From positions 115,513 to 179,512 of the forward strand of contig NZ_JBALHR010000006.1 in the NCBI RefSeq assembly GCF_036964905.1: a stretch of DNA of 64,000 nucleotides. The letters run 5' to 3'. The notes below the pieces were generated by a model. It searched no databases, was not told where the DNA came from, and saw only the letters and a program-made list of their open reading frames with translations. How positions within the stretch are numbered: position 1 is the stretch's first letter; each line of letters begins with the position of its first letter. Of the stretch, positions 17,146 through 25,425 are shown piece by piece. A program made the position numbers and the translations under genes. Source of the stretch: Gemmobacter denitrificans. Its GTDB lineage: Bacteria; Pseudomonadota; Alphaproteobacteria; Rhodobacterales; Rhodobacteraceae.

Positions 17146-17535
17146 TCAAATTATTATACTCCTGAGCGCATTTGCTTCGAGCTTCCTGACGCGAATCCCG
17201 CACAAACCGATGCTGTATGCTATGAGCAAATCCTTGCAAGTCTTGCCCACTTCTAGCGCCTCCACGAACCACTGCGGTTTGCGCCCAAGACTGGACCAGT
17301 TGAACGACGTGTTCTCCGAGTTCAGGTACTGCGCCGCTGCAGGCGCTCGGGAGGATATCGTCTCGGTGCCGGCAAGTTCGGCGAGGGAGAAGCCCAACTC
17401 CTGAGCGAAAGCTTCCACCTTGGCACGGACTTCAGCCTGCTGCAGATCTCGATAGGTGGAGATCGCCGTGGCGACGTCCTTCTGCATTTTCTTCAGCCCG
17501 CTGAGCGACAGTGCCTCGAGATCGCAATCAGCCAT
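17146..17535 (-). CDS. H-NS family nucleoid-associated protein (HvrA-like), copy 2
   Basis: 129 residues. Helical N-terminus (SGLKKMQKDVATAISTYRDL) and DNA-binding segment FNWSSLGRKPQWFVEALEVG. The core SGRGR of copy 1 is SSLGR here, which may weaken minor-groove binding. After GKTCKDLL the protein carries about 20 extra residues not expected in the family, suggesting that the original stop was lost. It is divergent from the second ssb gene, as copy 1 is from the first. It may silence the islands on either side. Confidence 0.82.
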   Translation of the reverse strand: MADCDLEALSLSGLKKMQKDVATAISTYRDLQQAEVRAKVEAFAQELGFSLAELAGTETISSRAPAAAQYLNSENTSFNWSSLGRKPQWFVEALEVGKTCKDLLIAYSIGLCGIRVRKLEANALRSIII

Positions 17536-17959
17536 TGATGCGGTCCGTGTCCTGAATGATCCAGTATCGATACCCCTTCGAGGCAGGGCGCCGCAACTCC
17601 CAGAAGGCTGGGGCAGGGGTGGCAGAGACTGTTGATCGCCATTTCGTCGCCAGGGAGGTGCTGAACTGGGGGTCAGACTGTCCCGATTGGCAGGGTGACA
17701 GGGTCTGGCATGGGCTCCCCGCGCATCTCTGGCTTCTGGGCCATCCCTTCGACGGACAATCCCCTAACCCCGTTCGGGCTCCTGCGCGCAACCCCGCGTC
17801 AGTCCGGGCCGAGTTGCCCCTTTGGGGCTGCCCGCTCCACCCCGGTCCTTTGGAGGTTTCCGGCGTCCATGCTGGCCACCGTGCACGCGTCACCCGACGG
17901 GCTTTTTCCGGGTCTTGTCGAAGGGACGGTCCCGAAGACAGGACACACAGGAGCTTACC

Positions 17960-18364
17960 ATGCAGAACATCGTCATCCTCGCCGGCAACATCGGTCAGAC
18001 CCCCGAAGTCCGCACCACCCAAAGCGGCACGAAGATCACCAACTTCAGCCTCGCCACCTCCCGCGCCCGCCTCTCGGAAGGTCGCGTCCTGCGCGACGAT
18101 AACGGCTACCGGGTCATGGACACGGAATGGCACCGCATCACCTGCTTCAACGGTCTCGGGAAGACGGTCGCGGAGCATTGCGAAAAGGGCATGAAGGTCC
18201 TCGTCCACGGCCGTATCCACTACACCAAGTGGATCGACAGCATGGGGAACGACCGCTACGGCTGCGAGATCATCGCCGAGAAGGTCGACTTCCTGAGCCG
18301 CCCGAAATCGGCCGAGACCGAAAACCCCGAGCTGGTCGACCGCGACGACGAGATCCCGTTCTGA
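17960..18364 (+). CDS. ssb: Single-stranded DNA-binding protein, copy 2
   Basis: 134 residues, nearly identical to the protein at 2263-2667. Differences cluster in residues 14-17 (TPEV versus KPVV), 93-97 (IDSMG versus TDATG) and 118-121. It has the same OB-fold motifs and acidic tip DRDDEIPF. The same CAGGAG ribosome site precedes the ATG, and the upstream open frame to 17822 is only leader. Retention of two intact ssb copies on one replicon suggests dosage or distinct partners, or gene duplication during island assembly. Confidence 0.95.
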   Translation: MQNIVILAGNIGQTPEVRTTQSGTKITNFSLATSRARLSEGRVLRDDNGYRVMDTEWHRITCFNGLGKTVAEHCEKGMKVLVHGRIHYTKWIDSMGNDRYGCEIIAEKVDFLSRPKSAETENPELVDRDDEIPF

Positions 18365-18386
18365 GAACGCGGTCTCCCCCTTCGGG

Positions 18387-18408
18387 CCCGGCGGGGAATC
18401 CCGCCGGG
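18387..18408 (+). terminator. ssb copy 2 terminator
   Basis: CCCGGCGGG (18387-18395), loop GAAT and CCCGCCGGG (18400-18408) followed by TT. Same stem as after copy 1. Confidence 0.75.
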
Positions 18409-18589
18409 TTCGCTCAGCCAATGCAAGGCTAGGTGGAGCCATGACCTCTTGCGTGCCCCACCGCTCATGAGCATCTGGTTCAGTTCGCGGGAGTCAATCA
18501 CACGGAGCTATGGGGACCATGACTGTAGCTGACAGACCGTGTCAGTTGGACTTTGCTACCAAGGCGCCATCGAAACCTTGGAGCAAAAC

Positions 18590-18979
18590 ATGACAAGACT
18601 TTCTTTGGCGACAGGAATGGTCACCGCAACTCTAGCCTCGGGCGTGATGGCCCAGGATTGTGGCACATCAGGCAACGCCGAGCTTGGTGTGATCGAGATC
18701 GTTCAGTTCCGCCTCGCCGAAGGGGTGAGCCGGGAGGATTTCCTTGCCGCCGCCGCCGCGACCATGCCCGTGCTTTGCGCAACGGAGGGCTTCATCGGCC
18801 GCACGCTTTCTGAAGGCGAGGACGGTGCTTGGACCGATCATGTGAAATGGACCAGCCTCGACACGGCGCAGGCGGCTATGGCCGGATCGATGGAGAACGA
18901 AGCGCTGCTGCCCTTCATCGTGGCCATTGACCCGGACAGCTTGGCGTTGTCCTATCAGACGCCGGTCAACCTGAACTGA
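18590..18979 (+). CDS. Exported ABM-like (dimeric alpha-beta barrel) protein
   Basis: 129 residues from the ATG at 18590; an upstream start at 18539 would bury the signal peptide. Residues 1-21 form a signal peptide (MTRLSLATGMVTATLASGVM, cut after VMA). The rest resembles the antibiotic-biosynthesis-monooxygenase/ferredoxin-like fold: IEIVQFRLAEGVSREDFLAA, then ATEGFIGRTLS and WTDHVKWTSLDTAQAAM. The pattern is shared with the next gene, which lacks a signal peptide. It may be a binding or stress protein; catalysis is not evident. Confidence 0.7.
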   Translation: MTRLSLATGMVTATLASGVMAQDCGTSGNAELGVIEIVQFRLAEGVSREDFLAAAAATMPVLCATEGFIGRTLSEGEDGAWTDHVKWTSLDTAQAAMAGSMENEALLPFIVAIDPDSLALSYQTPVNLN

Positions 18980-18991
18980 AGGAGCAGAACG

Positions 18992-19306
18992 ATGATGGTC
19001 GGCAACACACTCGAAATCGCGCACTTCCGCCTCAGCCTGGGCACGACGAAGGAACAGTTTCTGGAAGGCGTCAAGGCGTCCAACACTTTTCTGACGGCGC
19101 AGCCGGGGTTTGTGTCCCGGCGGGTGTCCTTCCTGAGCGATGGTGAGGTCTTCGACCTTGTCGAATGGGAAAGCCTAGCCCAGGCGCAAGCCGCGTTCGA
19201 ACTGTCGATGGAGGGGGATTATCCCGCGCTCAGGCAGTTCATCGGTTGTCTCGACATGGCAAGCGGCAGCATGAAGCATGGTGAAGTCCTGCATGTGACC
19301 GGCTAA
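18992..19306 (+). CDS. Cytoplasmic ABM-like protein
   Basis: 104 residues with the same layout as the upstream protein: LEIAHFRLSLGTTKEQFLEG, AQPGFVSRRVSFL and VFDLVEWESLAQAQAAF. The fold is inferred to be a dimeric alpha-beta barrel. It begins 12 bases after the preceding stop with GAAGGAG upstream, so it forms an operon with it. The two look like paralogues, one exported and one not. The next gene, a WYL regulator, starts 9 bases later and may control them. Confidence 0.72.
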   Translation: MMVGNTLEIAHFRLSLGTTKEQFLEGVKASNTFLTAQPGFVSRRVSFLSDGEVFDLVEWESLAQAQAAFELSMEGDYPALRQFIGCLDMASGSMKHGEVLHVTG

Positions 19307-19315
19307 GACAGGGGC

Positions 19316-20002
19316 ATGAGACGCACGGATCGACTGTTCGATATCATTCAAGTCTTTCGCGATGGAAAGCTCCATAAAGGCGAGGAACTGGCCACTCGAA
19401 TGGAGGTCTCGCTGCGGACCATCTATCGCGACTTCGACACGCTTGTGGCCTCTGGCGTCCCGATCACGGGCGAACGCGGCGTGGGATATCTGATGCAGGG
19501 TCCGGTGTTCCTGCCGCCGCTCAACATCACGCAGGGCGAGCTTGAGGTTCTAGAGCTTGGGCTCGCCCTGGTTCAGGCGTCATTCGGTAGGGTTGTTGCG
19601 GCGGATGCGCAAACCCTGGGCGACAAGGTGCGCGCCGTGCTGCCGCGCCCCGAGATGCTGGATCCGGGCCGGGGCAGCATCGGCGTCTATCACACTAAGT
19701 TCTCGGACGCCGAGCGCGAGACGCTGGCGGTCGTGCGGCGCGGCATCCTTGCCCGCACGAAGCTGAGGTTCGACTATCTGTCTTTGCAACAAGAGCGGTC
19801 GCATCGACATGTCCGCCCCCTTCAAGTGCAGGTATGGGAGGCGGTTCTGACCTTCACGGCGTGGTGCGAGGATCGTCGGGATTTCCGGGTCTTTCGCCTG
19901 GATCGCATGGAAAAGACGGTGCTGACGGGGGAAGGGTTCCAGCCAGAGCGCGGCAAGACCCTTGCCGACTACCTGAAAGGGATGAAACCAGATGGTACCT
20001 GA
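19316..20002 (+). CDS. YafY/DeoR-like regulator with WYL domain
   Basis: 228 residues: an N-terminal HTH_11 winged helix (RRTDRLFDIIQVFRDGKLHK, then RMEVSLRTIYRDFDTL) and a C-terminal WYL-type ligand domain (about 130-228: LRFDYLSLQQERSHRHVRPLQV and WEAVLTFTAWCEDRRDFRVF). Such proteins bind DNA through the wing domain and respond to ligands or nucleic acid through WYL. It is in an operon with the ABM-like pair and overlaps the next gene by 11 bases. It likely controls this small operon. Confidence 0.88.
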   Translation: MRRTDRLFDIIQVFRDGKLHKGEELATRMEVSLRTIYRDFDTLVASGVPITGERGVGYLMQGPVFLPPLNITQGELEVLELGLALVQASFGRVVAADAQTLGDKVRAVLPRPEMLDPGRGSIGVYHTKFSDAERETLAVVRRGILARTKLRFDYLSLQQERSHRHVRPLQVQVWEAVLTFTAWCEDRRDFRVFRLDRMEKTVLTGEGFQPERGKTLADYLKGMKPDGT

Positions 20003-20453
20003 CCCCACGCCGGACAGCGTAATCCAGCATCTGCTCGACCGTTTTGACGGCACCCGCGTGGTCGAGGCCTGGGGGGAGAGGTCCATCTTCTACAACCCCG
20101 GCCACAAACTGCCGCGCGGGGTCTACTTTGCCACGGTCAAGGAAAAGGACGGCGACAACGACAAGGCCTCACGTCTGGATCGCGCCGGGATGTTCCGGTT
20201 GAATGTCGGCACGACTAGGCCGCTGTTTCTGGAACGGTTCGGACCACCACCCGCACGCCCCGGCAAAGGCGGGGTGATTGACGGGCCGTGGGACTTCACC
20301 GCCCCGGACATCCTGACCCCCCATCCGGTCTATGGCTGGATGAGTTGGGTCGCAGTGCTGAACCCATCTGCCAATACCTTGGCGGATATGGATGAGCTGA
20401 TCGAGGCGGCTTTCGAAAAGGCGAAGGCGTCCTACAAGAAGAAGGTGGGATAG
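19992..20453 (+). CDS. DUF6194-like protein
   Basis: 153 residues. Recognisable segments are WGERSIFYNPGHKLPRGVYF, LDRAGMFRLNVGTTRP and DILTPHPVYGWMSWVAVLNP, which fit the DUF6194 pattern (a conserved bacterial family without known biochemical role). It overlaps the WYL regulator gene by 11 bases, suggesting translational coupling. The gene pair regulator plus DUF6194 implies a ligand-responsive unit. The family assignment is from memory of motifs and needs a profile search. Confidence 0.65.
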   Translation: MVPDPTPDSVIQHLLDRFDGTRVVEAWGERSIFYNPGHKLPRGVYFATVKEKDGDNDKASRLDRAGMFRLNVGTTRPLFLERFGPPPARPGKGGVIDGPWDFTAPDILTPHPVYGWMSWVAVLNPSANTLADMDELIEAAFEKAKASYKKKVG

Positions 20454-20619
20454 CGATTTTCAACCTGAGAGCGGACCTTTGCATCTTCGCACTGAACCGC
20501 CACTTGGTCCGCTAGCTGCCCGTCTTGCCCCATTCGAAGAGCTAGAGGAGTGCTGGTTTCCCGGTGACGGGTTGAGGGTTGGGAGAGTGGCTCCTGGCGC
20601 CCGTCGCGGGAGATCGCTG

Positions 20620-21819
20620 ATGGGCGTTGTGGAAGTTCTGGATCCGGTCGCGCCGACGCGGACGGGTGGCTGGAAGGTGGATGTGAGCCGGGGTGAGCGG
20701 AACGGGCGGGTGTCGTCCGAATGGTTCAACCGGCCCGATGATGAGCGGTATCTGTCGCTCGACGATCTCTGGGCATCGGTGAAGGGCCGGTCCGAGCGCA
20801 GCCGTAGTCGCGTGGTGCAGACGGCGGATATCCGGGTCGAGGCCGGGCGTGACAGCGCCGAGCGGCTCCACCTGGTCTTGCCGAAAGCGCTTGAACCTGT
20901 TGCGCCCACGCACTGGGCCTTCGGCCAGCTGGCCAGCATCGTCGGCGCTCCGGCATCCTACCTGCGGCAGCTGCCCGCGCCGCTGGCGGGGATCAACCTG
21001 CAATATGGCCTGACCAACCACCGCGCCGAGCAGGTGAAGACCTTCGAGACGGAAGACGGCCGCACCGAACTGCGCGCTGTGACCGGGCCGGACTACGGCC
21101 GCATCCATGACCATGAGCTGGTCGAGGCGGTTCAGCGCATCGCGGGCAATGGCACGGGCGACACGCGCTGGAAGGTGCCGGGCGTGCTTGACTGGTCGAC
21201 TGGGGTCTACAACCCCGATGTCGAAATCAGCCGCGACACGACCACGCTCTATGCCTCAGACCGTGACGTCTTTCTGTTCCTCGTCGACGATCACAACCCG
21301 ATCGAGGCGGGCCGGCTGCCTGACGGTTCCCCCGATCTCTACTTTCGGGGCTTCTATTGCTGGAACTCGGAGGTGGGGGCAAAGACCCTCGGCATGGCGA
21401 GCTTCTACCTCCGTGCCGTGTGCCAGAACCGGAACCTCTGGGGCGTCGAGGATTTCCAGGAGATCACCATCCGCCACTCGAAATACGCCGCGTCGCGCTT
21501 CGCCCATGAGGCGGCCCCGGCTCTGACGCGGTTTGCCAATTCCTCGCCACAAGGCTTCGTGAACGGCATCAAGGCGGCGCGGCAGCAGATCGTCGCGCGG
21601 ACGGACGAGGACAGGGATGACTTCCTGCGCAAGCGCGGCTTCTCGAAAGCCGAATCCGGCAAGATCATCGAGAAGGTGCTGATGGAAGAGGGCCGCCCGC
21701 CCGAAAGCATCTTCGATTTCGTGCAGGGCATCACGCGGCTTGCGCGCGACAAGACCCAGCAGGATGCCCGGCTCGACATGGAAGGGCGCGCCAAGAAGCT
21801 CCTCGACCGGGTCGGCTGA
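20620..21819 (+). CDS. DUF932 plasmid/phage protein
   Basis: 399 residues from the ATG at 20620, preceded by GGGAG; an open frame upstream to 20479 falls in the leader. Typical DUF932 segments are HWAFGQLASIVGAPASYLRQ, DYGRIHDHELVEAVQRI and FYLRAVCQNRNLWGVEDFQE. DUF932 proteins occur beside RadC, SSB and helicase genes on plasmids and phages; their function is not established. A strong terminator follows, then radC. This is the first gene of the plasmid-core module. Confidence 0.9.
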   Translation: MGVVEVLDPVAPTRTGGWKVDVSRGERNGRVSSEWFNRPDDERYLSLDDLWASVKGRSERSRSRVVQTADIRVEAGRDSAERLHLVLPKALEPVAPTHWAFGQLASIVGAPASYLRQLPAPLAGINLQYGLTNHRAEQVKTFETEDGRTELRAVTGPDYGRIHDHELVEAVQRIAGNGTGDTRWKVPGVLDWSTGVYNPDVEISRDTTTLYASDRDVFLFLVDDHNPIEAGRLPDGSPDLYFRGFYCWNSEVGAKTLGMASFYLRAVCQNRNLWGVEDFQEITIRHSKYAASRFAHEAAPALTRFANSSPQGFVNGIKAARQQIVARTDEDRDDFLRKRGFSKAESGKIIEKVLMEEGRPPESIFDFVQGITRLARDKTQQDARLDMEGRAKKLLDRVG

Positions 21820-21834
21820 CGCTTGGTCCGACAA

Positions 21835-21869
21835 CGCGACCGCCCTCGCGCGCGGCGGTCGCGCTTTTT
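21835..21869 (+). terminator. Intrinsic terminator after the DUF932 gene
   Basis: CGCGACCGCC (21835-21844) and GGCGGTCGCG (21854-21863) form a perfect 10-bp stem followed by CTTTTT. It is one of the clearest terminators in the window. Confidence 0.9.
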
Positions 21870-21944
21870 CCTTCCACATGCATGCCACTCGCCTCGCCCC
21901 GAGAGGGCAGGGGGTTCCGGTGCGTGCAATTCAGCGAGACCCCC

Positions 21945-22057
21945 ATGACCCCCCAGGAAGAAACCGTCATCCTCGAGGCCCGTGACATCCTCGGCCGCTA
22001 TCTCAGCCGGAACCCGGTCATCGGCAGCTGGCAGGCGCTGATGGACTATTGTGCGCT
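21945..22057 (+). pseudogene. radC: radC, 5' fragment, interrupted by the RIT element
   Basis: MTPQEETVILEARDILGRYL and GSWQALMDYCA are the N-terminus of a RadC/UPF0758 protein. Reading then runs into the RIT inverted repeat. The remaining gene resumes at 25424. Deleting the insert and one copy of GCGCT restores the frame as Tyr-Cys-Ala-Leu-Thr-Val-Arg. The leader GGGGGT (21910-21915) can pair with ACCCCC (21939-21944) immediately before the ATG. Confidence 0.88.
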
Positions 22058-22141
22058 TTATGCCGATGCCGGGATTATGCCGACATTAATTGTCCCGGCC
22101 TTGCTTCCGGCGGGGATCGCTGTGAAGGAGTCGGCATAATC
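22056..22141. repeat. RIT left end: inverted repeat with three TTATGC-type motifs
   Basis: Outer arm CTTTATGCC (22056), GATTATGCCGAC (22073-22084), 45 bases, then the inverted GTCGGCATAATC (22130-22141). Positions 22056-22080 are the exact reverse complement of 25374-25398. The innermost motif overlaps the stop codon of the third recombinase gene. Confidence 0.88.
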
Positions 22142-23129
22142 ACAGTGCCTCGAGGAAGGCGAGGAGATTGTCAGTTGGCCGGAAGCGGCCGGGCTTCATT
22201 GTGATCGGGGCTGTCCTTTCAAGGGCTCTTTCCTTGATCTGCAGATCCGCGTGCAGGTAGATCTGCGTCGTTTCGATCTGTTCGTGGCCGAGCCAGAGTG
22301 CGATGACCGAGGTGTCGATCCCGGCGCGCAGGAGGCGCATGGCGGCAGAATGGCGCAGAACATGCATGGAGACGCGCTTCTTTGCCATAGTTGGACATTT
22401 GGCCTGAGTTTCCGCAACGTATTTGGCCAGTCTGCGCTCAAGCGCATCGCGGCTGAGGGCGCGTCCGGTCTGTGTCGGGAACAGCGGTTCTGCTGGCTGT
22501 CCAGCCCGCTCGGCAAGCCATCCCCGAAGGATCGCGGTGGTCCCGGAGGTGAGCGGAGTGATCCGCTGCTTTCGCCCTTTGCCGGTGCAACTGACATGCG
22601 CACCGGCTCCGAGTTGGACATTGGCACGGGTCAGCCCGATTAGTTCAGACGCCCGCAGTCCTGTCTGGGCTGCGAGGCTGAACAGTGCCGTGTCGCGCCG
22701 CCCGGTCCAGGTCGCCCGGTCCGGAGCGGCTAGCAGCGCATCGATCTCGGCCTCAGTCAGCCAGGTTACCAGGCGCCGTTCAAAACGTTTCGGCGGTATT
22801 GCGAGAACCCGTCCGATGGTAGCAGCATGTTCGGGGTGGCGCAGGGCGGCATAGCGGAACAGGGAGCGGATCGCGGCCAGCCGGGCGTTGCGGGTGCGCA
22901 CGCCATTCTGTCGCCCGTGCTCCAGATGGTCCAGGAAAGCACCGATAAGCGGCGCATCAAGGTCGTCAATGTCGAGTCTGACCGGTGACTTGCCTTGTCG
23001 ATCCGCAGCAAAGACCAGAAGCAACCGCAGGGTGTCACGATAGGCTTGAATCGTGTTGGCGCTGGCCTGACGCTGGCGGACGAGGCGGTCAGTGAAGAAC
23101 GCCTGCAGGGTCGTTGCGAGCGCAGTCAT
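22140..23129 (-). CDS. RIT tyrosine recombinase, third gene
   Basis: 329 residues. An N-terminal core-binding SAM-like domain (RQASANTIQAYRDTLRLLLV) precedes the catalytic domain: Arg in QTGLRASELIGL, H-x-x-R in MHVLRHSAAM, LGHEQIETTQIY with the nucleophile Tyr. All key residues are present. The ATGA overlap with the preceding gene (23126-23129) signals coupled translation. Of the three recombinases it looks most like a classical integrase. Trios are thought to act together on the element ends. Confidence 0.93.
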   Translation of the reverse strand: MTALATTLQAFFTDRLVRQRQASANTIQAYRDTLRLLLVFAADRQGKSPVRLDIDDLDAPLIGAFLDHLEHGRQNGVRTRNARLAAIRSLFRYAALRHPEHAATIGRVLAIPPKRFERRLVTWLTEAEIDALLAAPDRATWTGRRDTALFSLAAQTGLRASELIGLTRANVQLGAGAHVSCTGKGRKQRITPLTSGTTAILRGWLAERAGQPAEPLFPTQTGRALSRDALERRLAKYVAETQAKCPTMAKKRVSMHVLRHSAAMRLLRAGIDTSVIALWLGHEQIETTQIYLHADLQIKERALERTAPITMKPGRFRPTDNLLAFLEAL

Positions 23130-24046
23130 GCTTCACCTGTAAGGTGACGCTCAAGCCTATCGCCGGCCAAGCCCAGCAACTCTGGTGCTGCCGACAAGTA
23201 CCAGTAGGTGTGCTTGGGGTCGGCATGACCAAGATAGGTTGCCAGAATGGCCAAGCGGGAGCCGGGTGCACCCGATCGGTATCCGTCGGCGATGGTGCTG
23301 ACGGCGAAGCTGTGCCGTAGATCGTGAATCCGGGGTCGGCAGGTCGGCGAACGCGGAACGATGCCGCAATAATGCAGCAGTTTCTGGAAGGTAGGCTGCA
23401 CGATGTTGTAGCGCAGCCGCTTTCCAGTTGCACTGATCAAGAGAACCGCCGCGCTGGAAGGACGGGGACGATCGGATCGAAGCAGGTAGTTCTGCAAGAC
23501 AGCGACCGTCGTCGGATGCAGGGGCAATTCCCGTGCCTTGTCGAACTTTCCCTTCCGGATCGTCACTATGCCGTCGCCGATATTGAGGTCGTCACAGTCG
23601 AGGCTGATCGCCTCGCCAATGCGCATGCCGGTCACCGCCAGCAGGCCGATCAGCACCCGGTAGGTGGCCTGTACGTGTGATCCGGGCAAGATTTCCGTGG
23701 CGCGCATCAAGTCGGCCACCTCCTGTGGGGTGAAGAGGTAGGGCGTTGTGCGCCGTCTTCGTGCTGGAAGAAGATCGTCTGGCGGCACTTCGCTGACCCC
23801 GTCGAGCGTATGCAGGTGCCGGGCGAAGATACGTACGTCAGCCAATCGCCTATTGGTCCAAACAGGATCCGCGCCTGAAGGAAGCGTTGCCCAGGCGAGC
23901 GCTGTCACGGTCAGGACATGGGTCTCGCCACGTTCCTCTGCGAACGCAACAAACTGGCGGAGACGTCGCTCGACCTGATCCATTTTGTAGCCCAAGGCAC
24001 GCCGCATCGTCAGATAATCGGTAAGGGCATTTCGGAGGTGGCTCAT
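23126..24046 (-). CDS. RIT tyrosine recombinase, second gene
   Basis: 306 residues from the ATG at 24046, which overlaps the stop of the first gene as ATGA. A possible start at 24064 would overlap by 22 bases and is less likely. Catalytic motifs: Arg in VTGMRIGEAISL, IHDLRHSFAV, YLGHADPKHTYWYL with the Tyr. The N-terminus (LTDYLTMRRALGYKMDQVER) is typical of the middle recombinase of RIT elements. The active site appears complete. Confidence 0.92.
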   Translation of the reverse strand: MSHLRNALTDYLTMRRALGYKMDQVERRLRQFVAFAEERGETHVLTVTALAWATLPSGADPVWTNRRLADVRIFARHLHTLDGVSEVPPDDLLPARRRRTTPYLFTPQEVADLMRATEILPGSHVQATYRVLIGLLAVTGMRIGEAISLDCDDLNIGDGIVTIRKGKFDKARELPLHPTTVAVLQNYLLRSDRPRPSSAAVLLISATGKRLRYNIVQPTFQKLLHYCGIVPRSPTCRPRIHDLRHSFAVSTIADGYRSGAPGSRLAILATYLGHADPKHTYWYLSAAPELLGLAGDRLERHLTGEA

Positions 24047-25254
24047 TGCGCGTCCTCCGGCCAAGGACGCGCGATCAGGCGCAGATTGTTGCGGTCGACC
24101 TTGGCGTAGATCGCGGTAGTTTGGGCTCGGCGGTGACGCAAAAGCTGTCCGATCTCAGACAAAGGGGCGCCGGCGCGCAATAGCTCTGTCGCTGCAGTAT
24201 GGCGAAGCCGGTGCGCATGAACGCGCCCAAGGCCAGCACGCCGGGCGGCTTCCGCCACGATGGTGCTGACCCGGCTCGGGCTGAGTGCGCGATGAGGTGC
24301 GATATGCCGGACGAAGACCATACGACCCTCAGCCTTCGTGGGTCGGGCGTGGCGCAGGTATTGGGCAACGGACTGACCGACATCTGCCGGAAGGGGTAGC
24401 CGCTCATGACGGTTCCCCTTGCCATGTACGCAGACCGTGCCAGCGCGCCAGTCGATATCATCAAGCCCAAGCCTGGCGACCTCGCTGCGCCGCAGGCCTA
24501 ATCGAACAAGCAGGGTTAAAATCGCCAGGTCGCGCACGCCGTCGATCGAGCTGATATCGCAGGCCGCGAGAAGCCGTCGTACCTGATCGCGTTCGAGCCC
24601 CTTCGGCAGTCCTGCAAGTCGGCGATGCAAGACTGAAGGTACAGCCGGGGCCAGCGGGCGCTCCGTGACACCGTCGAGGTGTAGGAACCCGAGGAAAGAC
24701 CGCAGCGCCGTGAGGGTCACCTTCGCCACGCCCGTGTTCCGCGAAGGGCACCAGGCCACCACGAAGGATGTGACGTCGGCGGAGGTCAGGCTGGCAAGAT
24801 CGAGACCGCCATCTTGAATACGCGCGTCAAGGAATGGGCGCAGACAATCGACATAACGATGGACTGTCGTCCCACTAAGACCACGCTCTGATCTCAGGAA
24901 TCGCCGGTACTGGTCCAAGATTGGGCCAGCGGGGCCGAGTTCCTTGAGTGCTTCGGGGTTGGGCACCAAGCCCAGCCCGCGCAAATGGTGGAGAATGTGA
25001 CTCAGTGCCTTGGGCGTCTTTAGCTTGCGCACCCCTGCGGCGCGACGATCGCCCATGAACCGATTAACCTGAACCTCCGATAAATCGCTCAGCTCCATCT
25101 GCTGGCCCGCTAGCCAAGAGAGCAGATCATTCAACAGCCTGCGCTGCTTCCAGATCGTGTCAGCGGCGTAGCCTAGCTTATGCAAATTCTCCTCGAGGCC
25201 CACGGAAAGGGCCGTGACAGGGTTCTTGCCCCGATTCTTCTTAAGTTTGTTCAC
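24043..25254 (-). CDS. RIT tyrosine recombinase, first gene
   Basis: 403 residues, the longest of the trio, with an extended N-terminal region (about 1-110) ahead of the core-binding domain. Catalytic motifs: Arg in RLGLRRSEVARL, HRLRHTAATELL, and LLRHRRAQTTAIYAKV with the Tyr; the LGH box is LRH here. It is the promoter-proximal gene: 58 bases lie between its start and the inner right-end motif at 25313, so recombinase binding at the end could autoregulate transcription. Confidence 0.92.
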   Translation of the reverse strand: MNKLKKNRGKNPVTALSVGLEENLHKLGYAADTIWKQRRLLNDLLSWLAGQQMELSDLSEVQVNRFMGDRRAAGVRKLKTPKALSHILHHLRGLGLVPNPEALKELGPAGPILDQYRRFLRSERGLSGTTVHRYVDCLRPFLDARIQDGGLDLASLTSADVTSFVVAWCPSRNTGVAKVTLTALRSFLGFLHLDGVTERPLAPAVPSVLHRRLAGLPKGLERDQVRRLLAACDISSIDGVRDLAILTLLVRLGLRRSEVARLGLDDIDWRAGTVCVHGKGNRHERLPLPADVGQSVAQYLRHARPTKAEGRMVFVRHIAPHRALSPSRVSTIVAEAARRAGLGRVHAHRLRHTAATELLRAGAPLSEIGQLLRHRRAQTTAIYAKVDRNNLRLIARPWPEDAQ

Positions 25255-25312
25255 CGTGAGGTCTCCTCGTTTCGATGCGAAAAAGGAGACGATACCAACC
25301 TTCAGGCCCGAG

Positions 25313-25398
25313 GATTATGCCAACAGGAATGATGTCGATTGCTTCTTATTCAGATGCTTACACGGCTATGTCAGCATAATCCCGGCATCGGCATAAAG
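25313..25398. repeat. RIT right end: inverted repeat with three TTATGC-type motifs
   Basis: Mirror of the left end: GATTATGCCAAC (25313-25324), exactly 45 bases, GTCAGCATAATC (25370-25381), then GGCATAAAG ending at 25398. The 45-base spacing is identical to the left end. Confidence 0.88.
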
Positions 25399-25399
25399 G

Positions 25400-25425
25400 G
25401 CGTTATGCCGAAGTCTGCATAACGC
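25400..25425. repeat. Palindromic site at the RIT/radC right junction
   Basis: GCGTTATGC (25400-25408), 8-base spacer, GCATAACGC (25417-25425): perfect 9-bp arms with the TTATGC core shared by the RIT ends. Arm and spacer sizes are those of a tyrosine-recombinase crossover core. It lies between the 25-bp inverted repeat and the resumed radC gene. Confidence 0.75.

Larger units (their letters stand above)
17741..18410 (+). repeat. Direct repeat copy 2: ssb leader, ssb gene and terminator
   Basis: Partner of 2044-2713: same length from CCATCCCTTCGAC to the ssb stop (624 bases), same leader hairpins and same terminator. The segment just before the gene (GGGACGGTCCCGAAGACAGG) differs from copy 1 in only a few bases. 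The retained non-coding leader indicates a functional constraint, or a fairly recent duplication. Confidence 0.85.
22058..25423 (-). mobile_element. RIT element (Recombinases In Trio) inserted in radC
   Basis: About 3.37 kb containing only three tyrosine recombinase genes on one strand, each overlapping the next by 4 bases: the RIT signature. The ends carry a perfect 25-bp inverted repeat plus internal motifs at identical spacing. GCGCT occurs at both junctions (22053-22057 and 25424-25428), consistent with a 5-bp target duplication, though the exact right edge is uncertain because an additional palindrome lies outside the right repeat. The element carries no passenger gene. Confidence 0.88.
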
